A DNA stretch of 64,000 nucleotides from Proteus cibi (GTDB lineage: Bacteria; Pseudomonadota; Gammaproteobacteria; Enterobacterales; Enterobacteriaceae): the NCBI RefSeq assembly GCF_003144405.1, contig NZ_PENW01000016.1, positions 1 through 64,000 of the forward strand, written 5' to 3'. Below are positions 27,283 through 37,421 of the stretch, in pieces. The notes beneath the pieces are model-generated. The model ran no database searches. It saw nothing but the letters and a program-made list of their open reading frames with translations, and was not told where the DNA came from. The stretch's first letter is position 1; the number at the start of each line of letters is the position of its first letter. Both the position numbers and the translations under genes were made by a program.

Positions 27283-27485
27283 AACCATTATTTTTTAAAA
27301 AACTGTTTTTATTAGCGGCGATGGTAATGGGAATATCAACTTTAACAGGATGTATTCGACTAGAAGTTGCGACACCGGATAAACCGATAAATATTAATAT
27401 GAATGTAAAAATCGAACATGAGATTAATGTAAAAATAGACAGACAAGTTGAGGATCTCTTAAAAAATAACAGCGCCATTTTTTAA
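27279..27485 (+). CDS. ynbE: YnbE-family outer membrane lipoprotein
   Basis: A 68-residue lipoprotein precursor with lipobox LTGC and lipidated Cys25. The mature part is a short repeated beta strand (PININMNVKIEHEINVKI). In E. coli, YnbE stacks with YdbH as its outer-membrane partner. The GTG start at 27279 overlaps the ydbH stop, so translation is coupled. Confidence 0.92.
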   Translation: MKPLFFKKLFLLAAMVMGISTLTGCIRLEVATPDKPININMNVKIEHEINVKIDRQVEDLLKNNSAIF

Positions 27486-27492
27486 AGGATAA

Positions 27493-27828
27493 ATGATGAA
27501 TTATAAGAAATATCTCTTAAGTTTTGGGCTAATAATGGCTTTAACCAGCATCAATGCCATGGCATTAACGCTTGATGAAGCGCGATCTCAAGGGCTGGTA
27601 GGGGAAACCTTTAGTGGCTACATTGAGCTTGTACAGACTAATAACAAACAGGCACAACAACTTGTTGATGAAATAAATCAAGCTAGAAAAGCAAAATATG
27701 CAGAAATTGCTAAAACGAATCAAGTTACACCTGATTCAGTTGCTCGACTGGCAGGTGAAAAATTAGTCGCTAGAGCTAATGAAGGTGAGTTTGTTAAAGG
27801 CATTAATGGTAAATGGGTTAAGAAATAA
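27493..27828 (+). CDS. ydbL: YdbL-family periplasmic protein (DUF1318)
   Basis: A 111-residue precursor. The signal peptide ends near INAMA and is followed by LTLDEARSQGLVGETFSGYI, the DUF1318 hallmark. In E. coli YdbL modulates the YdbH-YnbE interaction. Shine-Dalgarno AAAGGA (27485-27490). ATG 27493 and 27496 are both possible starts. Last gene of the operon. Confidence 0.92.
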   Translation: MMNYKKYLLSFGLIMALTSINAMALTLDEARSQGLVGETFSGYIELVQTNNKQAQQLVDEINQARKAKYAEIAKTNQVTPDSVARLAGEKLVARANEGEFVKGINGKWVKK

Positions 27829-27847
27829 CTAATAATAAAAAATAAAT

Positions 27848-27892
27848 AGAGCACATATTTACTTGATTAAATAGATTATGTGCTCTTTTTAT
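27848..27892. terminator. Bidirectional terminator between ydbL and the fimbrial operon
   Basis: AGAGCACATA (27848-27857) and TATGTGCTCT (27877-27886) form a 10-bp stem followed by TTTTATTTT on the plus strand, with AT-rich sequence on the other side. Confidence 0.75.
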
Positions 27893-27897
27893 TTTAG

Positions 27898-28437
27898 TTA
27901 TAACTCAACAATTTCATCATCTATCATTAAGTTAAAGATAATACTAGATTGAATTCGACCTGATTGAGGTGGATTGCTGTCTTTTTTGACATAATTTATA
28001 TTGAAATAAAACTCAGCTTCACCCTCAATGACTTCTTCAAAAAAATCATTCTCATTATTTAAATTAATAGCTCTCTCATCATCACCTGTAATTAATTGAA
28101 AAGCGACATTTTTACTTGCTAAACTCGCATCAATAGTGTTTTTTAAATAGCCATTATTAATATCAATACTACTTTTATCTATAGCTAATTTTATTTTACC
28201 ATCTGTAATAGAGCATTCTTTTACTGAAATAATGAGTGTTATTGCTACATGATTATCTGCTAATGTGCCAATATTTTGAGAGGGAAAGTCATTAGATGTT
28301 ATCCTATTAGTATTATTATCTATATATATTGGTTCAATCATGCAACTATGTTTTATATTATGATCACCTCGTTGGGAATACGTGTAGGGTGAAAATAAAA
28401 GTATGCTAAACATTGTTAATAGGGCTTTCTTTTTCAT
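27898..28437 (-). CDS. Minor fimbrial subunit or tip protein (putative)
   Basis: A 179-residue secreted protein, last in the fimbrial operon. Signal peptide MKKKALLTMFSILLFSPYTYS. Two cysteines (HSCMIEP and VKECSIT) are spaced as in pilin-type Ig-like subunits, and it ends in a beta-strand (SIIFNLMIDDEIVEL). Too short to be a two-domain FimH-type adhesin. It could be the terminator/tip or anchoring subunit. Similarity to a named family is not evident to me; the assignment rests on gene position, signal peptide and fold features. Confidence 0.65.
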   Translation of the reverse strand: MKKKALLTMFSILLFSPYTYSQRGDHNIKHSCMIEPIYIDNNTNRITSNDFPSQNIGTLADNHVAITLIISVKECSITDGKIKLAIDKSSIDINNGYLKNTIDASLASKNVAFQLITGDDERAINLNNENDFFEEVIEGEAEFYFNINYVKKDSNPPQSGRIQSSIIFNLMIDDEIVEL

Positions 28438-28450
28438 TTTTTATTTCTAT

Positions 28451-30814
28451 TTATTTACAGTCAATTTGTTTTTTCACAACTTTATCTCGATTGATTTCAC
28501 GATTAAGTGAATAATTAAATTGGCATTGTTGATCTTTGTTATTTCCCCATTTTACTTTTACCACTCCTTTTTCAGATAAACCAGATAAATAAATACGATT
28601 ATTTTCTGCAACAAATCCATGACTAATAATATTTTCATCATTATCTAATACTGTTACATTAGAAAAAGAAGGAATATCAGTGTTGGATTGAAATAGGACT
28701 TTATAACCCATTCGTATTGGAAACTTTAATTTTACTATAGCATCTAAGGTAGGTACTGCTGTTTGCATATAAAAAGGTGTTTCAGCATAAGAGGGGAGAG
28801 AAGATGCATTTAATATAATATTATTTATACTATACGGGATCATGTTAGGAAGTATTAAATTGCCTTGACTATCAGTAGAGTATAGAGAGTTATTAGTTGT
28901 TTTTATTCCAGAAATATTATTAGTATTAATGACGGCAAAGTTTCTACCTAAATATTGAGATAATGTAATACCATCCTGATGAAATACAATAGCACCACTT
29001 ACACCAACGCGTAGATGATAATCATTGTTTGGTAATGCAACACCATTAATAACATAAGATTGATAATGATTTTTATATTGTGTATTAATAGCAACGCGCT
29101 GTTCTTTATTTGAACTTTCTTGATAATTTATCGAGTAATTCAAGCTGTTGTTTTCTAATGAACTTCCGCCATAGGTTACATTATTAGTATAAGATTTTAA
29201 ATTCTGCTGGTAACTGAAAGAATTATTTATCCAATGGCGTTTTTTATTATAATTACCTAAAGGTATATAAAAAAACAGTGAAAAATGATTATCATTATAA
29301 AGCTTACCTTTCTTCAAGCTGTATTTAACGGTATAGTTGATTTTTTTTAATGATGAAGAAAAAGAAGAACTAAAATTAAAATAACTTGGATTATTAACAA
29401 ATGAAAAATTTTGATAGTTTAAATTTAACGAACCTAAGTTGTAAATGGGTTTAAAAATATCTATTGTGTGTTTTTTTGAAAGGATGTTTTTTGAATGGAT
29501 ATTTTTATTATTTTCTATATGTTGATAATGTGAGGAACTTAAAATCAAACGGGTGTTTGTTGAAAAAAAATGTTTGCTATAGCGAAATTGGTATTTTAAA
29601 TATGAATTGTTATTATTTAAATAACTAATGTCTGTTGCTACCCCGCCTAAAGAACCTAAATTAAAAGTAACACCAGACAGATATTTTTTTGAGTCTTGTT
29701 TTGTCTTAATCGCATTATATGTAGTGATGTTATTATGAATGCCAAATGCAAACTCACCTAAGAAAAACGTTTCTCTATCTTTGTTTTCGCCAAGAATTAA
29801 ATTATATTGGAAATTATTTTTGTTTAATTGGTTCGGCATGGATGTAAAATAGTGCTTTGTCTTTTTTATTCGACCATCCGCTTCTTTTATTTCTAAAGTT
29901 AGTTCACTATTTCCTATTGAAGGAATGGAATCTAAAATAAATGGACCTGAAGGAACTGTTGTTTCATATATGATTTTATTATATTGCTTCACTTTGATCT
30001 CAGCTAGTGTTTCAGCAACACCTTCTATTATTGATTTATTAGCATAAAGAGTATTACCTAAAAATAAGTCGCTTGAAATAAGCTGTATGCCCTGTATTTT
30101 TTCAGTGGCTAAAATACGAGAGTGTGGAATGAACCTCCCTCCATATAGCGTGGAAGATAGACTATTTAATTGCCGATAAGCATAAAGTGAATTAAGTTGA
30201 AAGTTATGGTTATCTTTTCTGTATAAGTAGTGGCTTTGGCTACGTATCCTCCATAAACCAAAATTAATCCCTGAATTTAAATTAACTTTTTGCGCTATAG
30301 ATGATTTTTTATCATAGCGTGCTGAAAAATCATAATGGCTAAATAACGCAGTAATACCATCATCCCAAAGAGAGCTATCAGCGACACTGTTTTTGGGAAT
30401 ATTTAGTGCTTTTTGTGGAATAGATAAATAAAGTGTTTGAGTTGAAAAAATATACTTAAAATTAATTTTATATTTATCTAATGGAAACGGAATTGTTGAT
30501 TTTAAATTTATATTATAAAATAAAGGATCAATGCCTAATGATATTAAATCATTAACACTTAACAGTGGTGTTAATTTTCCATTAATATTTTCAAATGTGA
30601 CTTTTTGTTGTTTTTTTTTCTTATTGTTGAGAAAAATATTAGTTTGATAGTTTCCAGATAATTGTTGCCCACTTGAAAGTAATTGAATTAATTCTGGTTT
30701 GATGTCGGGTATAAGATAAGCATAAGATAAATTATCTGCATATATTGAAGAGCAATAGAAAGTTGATATAAATGAAACCATAGTAATGTGAAATAGGGGT
30801 AAGTTATTTCTCAT
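28451..30814 (-). CDS. Fimbrial outer membrane usher protein
   Basis: An outer-membrane usher of 787 residues, slightly shorter than FimD/PapC. A signal peptide ends near SSIYA. A long Tyr/Ser/Asn-rich beta-barrel follows (YGGRFIPHSRILATEKIQGI and PSGPFILDSIPSIGNSELTL are usher family motifs); the latter sits at the plug/barrel region. The C-terminal domain has a Cys pair. Start 30814 is chosen: its ATG overlaps the chaperone stop by 11 nt, giving coupling. Strongly AT-rich with poly-Asn stretches, unlike neighbouring housekeeping genes. Confidence 0.9.
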   Translation of the reverse strand: MRNNLPLFHITMVSFISTFYCSSIYADNLSYAYLIPDIKPELIQLLSSGQQLSGNYQTNIFLNNKKKKQQKVTFENINGKLTPLLSVNDLISLGIDPLFYNINLKSTIPFPLDKYKINFKYIFSTQTLYLSIPQKALNIPKNSVADSSLWDDGITALFSHYDFSARYDKKSSIAQKVNLNSGINFGLWRIRSQSHYLYRKDNHNFQLNSLYAYRQLNSLSSTLYGGRFIPHSRILATEKIQGIQLISSDLFLGNTLYANKSIIEGVAETLAEIKVKQYNKIIYETTVPSGPFILDSIPSIGNSELTLEIKEADGRIKKTKHYFTSMPNQLNKNNFQYNLILGENKDRETFFLGEFAFGIHNNITTYNAIKTKQDSKKYLSGVTFNLGSLGGVATDISYLNNNNSYLKYQFRYSKHFFSTNTRLILSSSHYQHIENNKNIHSKNILSKKHTIDIFKPIYNLGSLNLNYQNFSFVNNPSYFNFSSSFSSSLKKINYTVKYSLKKGKLYNDNHFSLFFYIPLGNYNKKRHWINNSFSYQQNLKSYTNNVTYGGSSLENNSLNYSINYQESSNKEQRVAINTQYKNHYQSYVINGVALPNNDYHLRVGVSGAIVFHQDGITLSQYLGRNFAVINTNNISGIKTTNNSLYSTDSQGNLILPNMIPYSINNIILNASSLPSYAETPFYMQTAVPTLDAIVKLKFPIRMGYKVLFQSNTDIPSFSNVTVLDNDENIISHGFVAENNRIYLSGLSEKGVVKVKWGNNKDQQCQFNYSLNREINRDKVVKKQIDCK

Positions 30815-31505
30815 GGACGATCTCTTTAGATGGGTAATTAATAATGACATCATGCTCATTTTTAACACTGTAATTTATTAGATCGTTATTATTTACTTCA
30901 ATTCCTGTGTCATAATGACTAAAAGGTGATAGTGCTTTTTTTTTGTTAATAAATGCAGTGTTATTGCTTTCAACTTGTGTAAGTGTTATATAATAAGGTG
31001 TTGGGTTTGATATTCTTAGTTTTCCTTTTTTATCTTTTATAAAAACTATATCTTTATACATCTCATGATGTTTTTTATCTAAAGTGTCAGGTCTGTAAAT
31101 TAAATTATAAATAAGATTTAATGAAACATGTAAAATGTTATTGTCTCTAATTTCATTGTTGACAATGGGTATGCTTTTTATATTTATCTTATAAAGAGAT
31201 TCTTTGTCTTTCACTTCAATATCATCAATTTTTATCACATCTAAAAAAAATGTCTCGTTAGCATTAAGTTTAAAAAGTGGGGGTGAAATAATAAATGGAG
31301 ATTCTTCCTTATTATCATTATTTATTTGTTTGACAGAACTTTTTATAATATATTCTTGATTTGAAGTATTTTTTATTTCTATTTTTCTATTGTTAGCGTT
31401 CTCAACATAAATAAACTTATTATTATCAATTTGAATGCCAGCAATAGAAAGAGAGGGGAAGTTTGCTAATAAAATGATAGAAATAGATAATAGATTTTTT
31501 TTCAT
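30804..31505 (-). CDS. Periplasmic fimbrial chaperone (PapD-like)
   Basis: A 233-residue precursor: signal peptide (MKKNLLSISIILLANFPSLSIA), then two Ig-like domains. The G1-strand donor segment is recognisable in PFIISPPLFKLNANETFFL, and the subunit-anchoring Arg/Lys in RKIEIKNTSNQEYIIKS and IYNLIYRP. It shields fimbrial subunits and delivers them to the usher. ATG 31505 is preferred over the TTG five codons earlier. It is divergent from classical PapD/FimC. Confidence 0.85.
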   Translation of the reverse strand: MKKNLLSISIILLANFPSLSIAGIQIDNNKFIYVENANNRKIEIKNTSNQEYIIKSSVKQINNDNKEESPFIISPPLFKLNANETFFLDVIKIDDIEVKDKESLYKINIKSIPIVNNEIRDNNILHVSLNLIYNLIYRPDTLDKKHHEMYKDIVFIKDKKGKLRISNPTPYYITLTQVESNNTAFINKKKALSPFSHYDTGIEVNNNDLINYSVKNEHDVIINYPSKEIVHEK

Positions 31506-31559
31506 AATAGTTTTCTTCAAATAATAAAGCCGAATGTCGGCTTTATTATTAATTAAATT

Positions 31560-32111
31560 TTAATCTTCATTGCTTACATTAATATCTAATGTTACAGATG
31601 CAGCCACTTTCCCTGGTGTTACAGGCGTTCCAGGGATTGGGTTATAGTAATTCACAGGGATTGTGATGATTGCATTATGGCTATCTTTATTGATAGTTTT
31701 AGTTCTATGATCACCATCAGATAAATTACGCATTATATTATTTTCTGAATTAACAACTGCAATAGCGATATTACTTCTATCTTTTTCTGGATATGTATTT
31801 TTAAAATAACCATTATCTTGTGGTGGTATTATTACATTTGCTTTATCTATATTTGATGAGCAATCACTAAATTGAATATTAATGTTCTTGGCTGCTATTG
31901 TTGGAAGTCCAGTCATATCATTAAATTGTTTAGTAGTTACATTATCTAATGTGATTACACGATCAAGAACAGAGATAGTACAGCTATTATTTGAATCTAC
32001 CTGACCATTAATTTCAATTTGTTGTGGTGCTAAATCATATTCAGCAGCAATAGTTGAATTTGATAGGGCTATACTTGATAAAGCGAATATTGAAAGTAAC
32101 GTCTTTTTCAT
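31560..32111 (-). CDS. Major fimbrial subunit (putative)
   Basis: A 183-residue pilin-like precursor, first in the operon. Signal peptide MKKTLLSIFALSSIALSNSTIAA. The N-terminal extension QQIEINGQVDSNNSCTISV has the alternating hydrophobic pattern used in donor-strand exchange; Cys residues in NSCTIS and FSDCSS fit the pilin disulfide. C-terminal strand KVAASVTLDINVS. Shine-Dalgarno GGAAC precedes ATG 32111. Gene order subunit-chaperone-usher-subunit makes a minimal chaperone-usher operon. Confidence 0.8.
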   Translation of the reverse strand: MKKTLLSIFALSSIALSNSTIAAEYDLAPQQIEINGQVDSNNSCTISVLDRVITLDNVTTKQFNDMTGLPTIAAKNINIQFSDCSSNIDKANVIIPPQDNGYFKNTYPEKDRSNIAIAVVNSENNIMRNLSDGDHRTKTINKDSHNAIITIPVNYYNPIPGTPVTPGKVAASVTLDINVSNED

Positions 32112-32413
32112 CTTAAGTTCCATTTATAAAAAGAATTAAATAATATTTAAATAACGCTCCTTTCTGAGCGCTAAAAAATGATATTTATTTAATCTTTTTT
32201 TATCAATGTCATTTTTTTAATGATTAGCTATTTTTATTATCAATATAAAATATTTTATGTTATTAAATGATTGTTTTAAATTTATATAACATTTAAACCT
32301 AAGATTTAAAATCAAAAAGAATAATTCACTGTTTTTGTTTTTTTTATAGGAGGTGAAAAGGTTTGTTTTATATAATTCTTATGGCTGATAATTAGAAATA
32401 AAATAATATTTAT
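32112..32413. other. AT-rich upstream region of the fimbrial operon
   Basis: Extremely AT-rich, with no gene. On the minus strand a small hairpin (CGCTC/GAGCG, ~32152-32172) lies in the presumed 5' UTR. An AGGAGGTG at 32348-32355 on the plus strand precedes only a ~10-codon frame. I found no obvious inverted repeats like those flanking phase-variable mrp promoters, and no recombinase gene is adjacent. Confidence 0.5.
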
Positions 32414-32445
32414 AATATAAAAAAAGCACCTATATAAGGTGCTTT
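32414..32445 (-). terminator. Intrinsic terminator of azoR
   Basis: On the minus strand AAAGCACCT and AGGTGCTTT (32423-32445) pair, followed by a T-run. Confidence 0.85.
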
Positions 32446-32463
32446 AACATTTATATGTAGGTT

Positions 32464-33087
32464 CTATTTCACTGAAATATTTATAGTATTAATAATAGCA
32501 TCCATTTCTTTTTGTGCTTGCAGGTGGGATTGTTGTGCGTATTCTTCACCCAATGCAGTGCCCTCAGCCATAATAAATTGTACGTCATTTATGCCAATAA
32601 AGGCTAAAAACTGAGTTAAAAAAGGAACAACTAAATCAGAAGGTTGATCTTTATGAACACCACCACGGCTGGTAAGTACAATGGCTTGCTTATTTTCAAG
32701 TAAACCGACTGCACCTGCTTCGGTATATTTAAATGTTTTACCAGCACGAGCAATAAAATCAATATAGTGTTTTAATTGTGCAGATATTGAAAAATTATAC
32801 ATTGGCGCAGTAATCACAATCACATCATGCGCTTTTAGCTCAGTAATGAGTTCGTCAGATAATGCTCTTGCTGCATTTTGTTCTTCAGAAAGCATTGCTG
32901 TCTCTTCGCCAAAAGCAAATAACGTCGCTTGATCTAGAGCAGGTACGGGATCTTTAGCGAGATCGCGCACTGTAATCAAGTCATCTTTATGATTATTTTG
33001 CCAATGTTCAATTAAGTAATCGACCATTTTATTACTGTGTGAATAGCTATCTAAAATGCTGGATTTTAATACAAGGATCTTTTTCAT
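32464..33087 (-). CDS. azoR: FMN-dependent NADH:quinone oxidoreductase / azoreductase AzoR
   Basis: A 207-residue flavodoxin-fold enzyme matching E. coli AzoR throughout: MKKILVLKSSILDSYSHSNK (FMN phosphate loop), APMYNFSISAQLKHYIDFI and LTSRGGVHKD. It reduces quinones and azo dyes by two-electron transfer and protects against quinone stress. Divergent from hrpA, as in E. coli. Its own terminator lies just downstream. Confidence 0.95.
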   Translation of the reverse strand: MKKILVLKSSILDSYSHSNKMVDYLIEHWQNNHKDDLITVRDLAKDPVPALDQATLFAFGEETAMLSEEQNAARALSDELITELKAHDVIVITAPMYNFSISAQLKHYIDFIARAGKTFKYTEAGAVGLLENKQAIVLTSRGGVHKDQPSDLVVPFLTQFLAFIGINDVQFIMAEGTALGEEYAQQSHLQAQKEMDAIINTINISVK

Positions 33088-33309
33088 TATTTATAACATG
33101 CTCTATTTATTTACATTTATTAGTTGATAGTAGTTTACCCTATCTTTAAAAGATCACATCACAATCCTTTGAATATGCTATTCAAAATTATTGATTATAT
33201 AAAATCATATACTAAGAAATTTAATCAAGCCTTTATGTGCCAATAGTCTGTTGTGATATCATACAACTATTAGTTTTGATTAGAATAACCTCAAAAAGGA
33301 TAATAAAAG

Positions 33310-36300
33310 GTGACATTATCATCTGCCACGCTCTATCAAGAAATAGAGCAATTATCGTTGCGGGAGCAGCAGCGATTAAGAAAACGTCTACGTGGCGTCG
33401 CTAAAATTAATAATGAAGAGTCTAAACAAGCGGTATTAAGTGCAATTAAAAACGATATTACAACAGCACAACAGATGATAATTCGCCGTCGTGCCAATTG
33501 TCCTGAAATTACTTACCCAGAAAACCTTCCTGTTAGTCAAAAGAAAGAGGCAATTTATAACGCAATAAGAGATAACCAAGTGGTTATTATTGCGGGAGAA
33601 ACGGGTTCTGGTAAAACAACACAGATCCCTAAAATTTGTCTTGAATTAGGACGTGGGATCAAAGGTTTTATCGGTCATACCCAGCCTCGCCGTTTAGCGG
33701 CACGTTCAGTGGCTGAACGTATCGCTCATGAATTAAAAAGTACATTAGGCGAATCTGTAGGTTATAAGGTGCGCTTTAGCGATCATGTTGGCGACAATAC
33801 TCTCGTTAAATTGATGACTGATGGTATTTTATTAGCTGAATTACAGCAAGATAAGCTGTTACTACAATATGACACTATCATTATTGATGAAGCCCATGAA
33901 CGTAGTTTAAATATCGATTTTATTCTTGGCTATCTAAAGCAGCTATTACCTAAGCGCCCTGATTTAAAAGTCATTATTACTTCTGCAACCATCGATCCTG
34001 AACGTTTTTCCAAACATTTCAATCAAGCACCGATTATTGAAGTGTCTGGTCGGACTTATCCTGTTGAAGTGAGATATCGTCCTATTGGGGGTGACGAGCT
34101 TGATAGTGATAAGGATATGACCGATGGCATAGTTGATGCTATTGATGAATTAAGCAGAGAAAGTGCAGGTGATATTCTTATTTTTATGAGCGGTGAGCGA
34201 GAAATTCGCGATACGGCTGATGCACTGAATAAACGACAACTTCGTCATACTGAAGTATTGCCTTTATTTGCTCGTTTATCTAACAGTGAACAAAATCGAA
34301 TTTTTCATCCTCATAATGGCAGACGCATTATTTTAGCCACTAACGTTGCTGAAACTTCATTAACTGTACCGGGTATTAAGTACGTTATTGATACTGGTTT
34401 TGCACGTGTTAGTCGCTATAGTTATCGTACTAAAGTACAACGACTTCCAATAGAACCTATTTCTCAAGCTTCAGCAAATCAAAGAAAAGGGCGTTGTGGG
34501 CGTGTTTCTGATGGTATTTGTATTCGTCTTTATTCAGAAGATGATTTTATTTCTCGTTCTGAATTTACTGATCCTGAAATATTAAGAACGAATCTTGCCT
34601 CTGTTATTTTACAAATGACGTCGATAGGGTTAGGTGATATTAGTGCTTTCCCATTTGTACAACCACCTGACAAACGTAATATTCAAGATGGTGTTCGTTT
34701 ATTAGAAGAGCTAGGCGCGTTACAAGACGAAACCGACCACAATGGTGCTTATCGTTTAACCCCAATGGGAAAACAACTTGCACAACTTCCTATTGATCCT
34801 CGTTTGGCGAGAATGGTACTTGAAGCGCGTAAATATGGTGCAGTAAAAGAATTGATGGTTATTACGTCTGCACTTTCAATTCAAGATCCGCGCGAAAGAC
34901 CGATGGATAAACAGCAAGCATCGGATGAAAAGCATCGACGCTTCCAAGATAAAGACTCTGACTTTTTATCTTTTTTAAATATGTGGGATTATTTAAAAAC
35001 CCAGCAAAAAGAGTTGAGTCATTCTCAATTTAGAAAATTGTGTCGCCAAGAATTTTTAAACTTTATGCGTGTTCGAGAATGGCAAGATGTTTATACACAG
35101 TTGAGACAGGTTGTCAAAGAGCTAGGGTTCCCTATTAACAGTGAGCCAGCTGATTTTAGAAGTGTTCATGTTGCATTATTAAGTGGATTGTTGTCGCATA
35201 TTGGGCAAAAAGATGCCGACAAACAAGAATTTACTGGTGCAAGAAATGCGCGTTTTTCTATTTACCCTGGTTCAGGTTTATTTAAAAAACCACCAAAATG
35301 GACAATGGTGGCGGAGTTAGTCGAGACGTCTCGTTTATGGGGACGAATTGCGGCGCGCGTTGAACCTGAATGGATTGAACCTATTGCGGAACATTTAGTG
35401 AAACATCAGTATAGCGAACCTCATTGGTCAAAAGCACAAGGTGCGGTAATGGCTAATGAAAAAGTGACCCTGTATGGTTTACCGATTGTTGTTTCTCGAT
35501 CTATTAATTACAGTCAAATTGATCCGCTTTTATGTCGTGAACTCTTTATTCGCCATGCATTAGTGGAAGGAGATTGGCAAACTCGTCATGCATTTTTCCG
35601 TGACAATTTAAAACTGCGGACAGAAGTTGAAGAGTTAGAGCATAAATCTCGTCGTCGAGATATTCTTGTTGATGATGAAACAATGTTTACTTTTTACGAT
35701 CAACGAATACCTCAAGATGTCGTTTCGTCTCGTCATTTTGATAAATGGTGGAAAGAGGCACAGAAGGCATCACCTGATCTGCTTAACTTTGAAAAAAGTA
35801 TGCTTATCAAAGATGACGCAAAGCGTGTTAGTGCACTAGATTATCCAAATTACTGGCATCAAGATAATCTAAAATTACGTTTAACCTATCAATTTGAACC
35901 AGGTACTGCAGCTGATGGTGTCACGGTTCATATTCCATTACCTATTTTAAATCAGGTAAAAGACGAAGGTTTTGATTGGCAAATTCCGGGTATCCGTCAT
36001 GAATTAATAGTGGCATTAATTAAGTCGTTACCAAAACCTATTCGCCGTAATTTTGTACCTGCACCTAACTATGCTTCTGCTTTTTTAGAGCGTGTACCTC
36101 AAGTTGAGGGTGATTTACTCGATAGACTTGAAAAAGAGTTGCGCCGTATGACGGGGGTGACCGTTGAGAGAGAGAGTTGGCAACTCGACCAAGTTGCCGA
36201 TCACTTAAAAATGACATTCCGTGTTGTTGGCGATAAAAATAAAACGCTAGCAGAAAGTAAAAATCTCAATAAATTAAAAGAGAACTTAAAAGAAAAAGTG

Positions 36301-37206
36301 CAAGAAACATTATCAGCAGTTGCTGATGATGGTATTGAGCAACAAGATTTACATATTTGGAGCTTCGGTGATTTACCTCAGCGTTATGAACAAAAACGAG
36401 GTGGTTATTCAGTGAAAGCTTATCCAGCACTCGTTGATGAAAAAAACAGTGTGGGTATAAAGCTTTTTGAAACAGAATCTGAACAGCAAGCCTCAATGTG
36501 GGAAGGGGTCAGACGATTATTATTATTAAATATTCCGTCACCGATAAAATACCTACATGAGAAATTACCGAATAAAGCAAAACTTGGTCTTTACTTTAAC
36601 CCTTATGGCAAAGTGTTAGAGTTGATTGATGATTGTATTGCTTGTGGTGTTGACAAGTTGATGGCGTCTTATGGTGGTTTAATTTGGCAAGAAGATGAGT
36701 ATAAAAAACTGCAAGAATATGTCAGAGCTGAATTAAATGATGCTGTGGTTGAAATAGCAAAACAAGTTGAAGCGATCCTAACTCAAGTATTTGCTATCAA
36801 TAAGCGTTTAAAAGGGCGTGTCGATATTAGCGTAGCCTTTGCATTATCTGATATTAAAGCCCAACTGGGGCAGTTAGTTTTTCCTGGTTTTGTTACCTCT
36901 CATGGATGGAAACGTCTTGCGGATATTCCTCGCTATTTGAGTGCAATTGAAAAACGAATGGAAAAACTGGCAATTGATCCTAATCGTGATCGCGCTCAAA
37001 TGAGCCGAGTTGAAAATGTTATTCAACAGTGGCAACAGTGGTTAGGTAAGCTAACAGAGAAACAAAAACAGCAAGAAGAAGTGCAAAATATTCGTTGGAT
37101 GATAGAGGAGCTTAGAGTAAGTCTATTTGCTCAGCAGATAGGTACACCTTATCCAATATCAGATAAACGTATCTTGCAGGCGATGGAACAAGTCAGTTTT
37201 AACTAA
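33310..37206 (+). CDS. hrpA: ATP-dependent RNA helicase HrpA
   Basis: A 1298-residue DEAH-box helicase. Walker A GETGSGKT at residues 96-103, DEAH in IIIDEAHERS, motif III SAT, motif VI QRKGRCGR, then the HA2/OB-fold and the long HrpA-specific C-terminal region (DUF3418). E. coli HrpA resolves stalled or colliding ribosomes and affects fimbrial mRNA processing. The start is GTG 33310 with AAAAGGA upstream. A good intrinsic terminator follows. Confidence 0.96.
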   Translation: MTLSSATLYQEIEQLSLREQQRLRKRLRGVAKINNEESKQAVLSAIKNDITTAQQMIIRRRANCPEITYPENLPVSQKKEAIYNAIRDNQVVIIAGETGSGKTTQIPKICLELGRGIKGFIGHTQPRRLAARSVAERIAHELKSTLGESVGYKVRFSDHVGDNTLVKLMTDGILLAELQQDKLLLQYDTIIIDEAHERSLNIDFILGYLKQLLPKRPDLKVIITSATIDPERFSKHFNQAPIIEVSGRTYPVEVRYRPIGGDELDSDKDMTDGIVDAIDELSRESAGDILIFMSGEREIRDTADALNKRQLRHTEVLPLFARLSNSEQNRIFHPHNGRRIILATNVAETSLTVPGIKYVIDTGFARVSRYSYRTKVQRLPIEPISQASANQRKGRCGRVSDGICIRLYSEDDFISRSEFTDPEILRTNLASVILQMTSIGLGDISAFPFVQPPDKRNIQDGVRLLEELGALQDETDHNGAYRLTPMGKQLAQLPIDPRLARMVLEARKYGAVKELMVITSALSIQDPRERPMDKQQASDEKHRRFQDKDSDFLSFLNMWDYLKTQQKELSHSQFRKLCRQEFLNFMRVREWQDVYTQLRQVVKELGFPINSEPADFRSVHVALLSGLLSHIGQKDADKQEFTGARNARFSIYPGSGLFKKPPKWTMVAELVETSRLWGRIAARVEPEWIEPIAEHLVKHQYSEPHWSKAQGAVMANEKVTLYGLPIVVSRSINYSQIDPLLCRELFIRHALVEGDWQTRHAFFRDNLKLRTEVEELEHKSRRRDILVDDETMFTFYDQRIPQDVVSSRHFDKWWKEAQKASPDLLNFEKSMLIKDDAKRVSALDYPNYWHQDNLKLRLTYQFEPGTAADGVTVHIPLPILNQVKDEGFDWQIPGIRHELIVALIKSLPKPIRRNFVPAPNYASAFLERVPQVEGDLLDRLEKELRRMTGVTVERESWQLDQVADHLKMTFRVVGDKNKTLAESKNLNKLKENLKEKVQETLSAVADDGIEQQDLHIWSFGDLPQRYEQKRGGYSVKAYPALVDEKNSVGIKLFETESEQQASMWEGVRRLLLLNIPSPIKYLHEKLPNKAKLGLYFNPYGKVLELIDDCIACGVDKLMASYGGLIWQEDEYKKLQEYVRAELNDAVVEIAKQVEAILTQVFAINKRLKGRVDISVAFALSDIKAQLGQLVFPGFVTSHGWKRLADIPRYLSAIEKRMEKLAIDPNRDRAQMSRVENVIQQWQQWLGKLTEKQKQQEEVQNIRWMIEELRVSLFAQQIGTPYPISDKRILQAMEQVSFN

Positions 37207-37225
37207 TTTAAACGTGATATGTTAG

Positions 37226-37260
37226 ACCCACAGGAACTTATGCTTCTTGTGGGTTTTTTA
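37226..37260 (+). terminator. Intrinsic terminator after hrpA
   Basis: ACCCACA-GAA pairs with TTC-TGTGGGT (37226-37254), with a bulge, followed by TTTTTTA. Confidence 0.8.
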
Positions 37261-37421
37261 TTGCTTTGCTAATGAATAGCCACCTATAAATTAGTTACAA
37301 CATACTATATGTTTATTGATTTATAAATACCTAACCATTGATGATAAAAATAACAGCTTAGCAGGAAAATTTTTTGACTTAAGTGAAATTGTTTTTGAAG
37401 AGAAGCGAGGAAGAGAGTAAA

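Noticed and set aside
32348-32395. Strong Shine-Dalgarno AGGAGGTG followed by a TTG and about ten codons
   Set aside because: Too short and without conservation evidence; AT-rich intergenic background.
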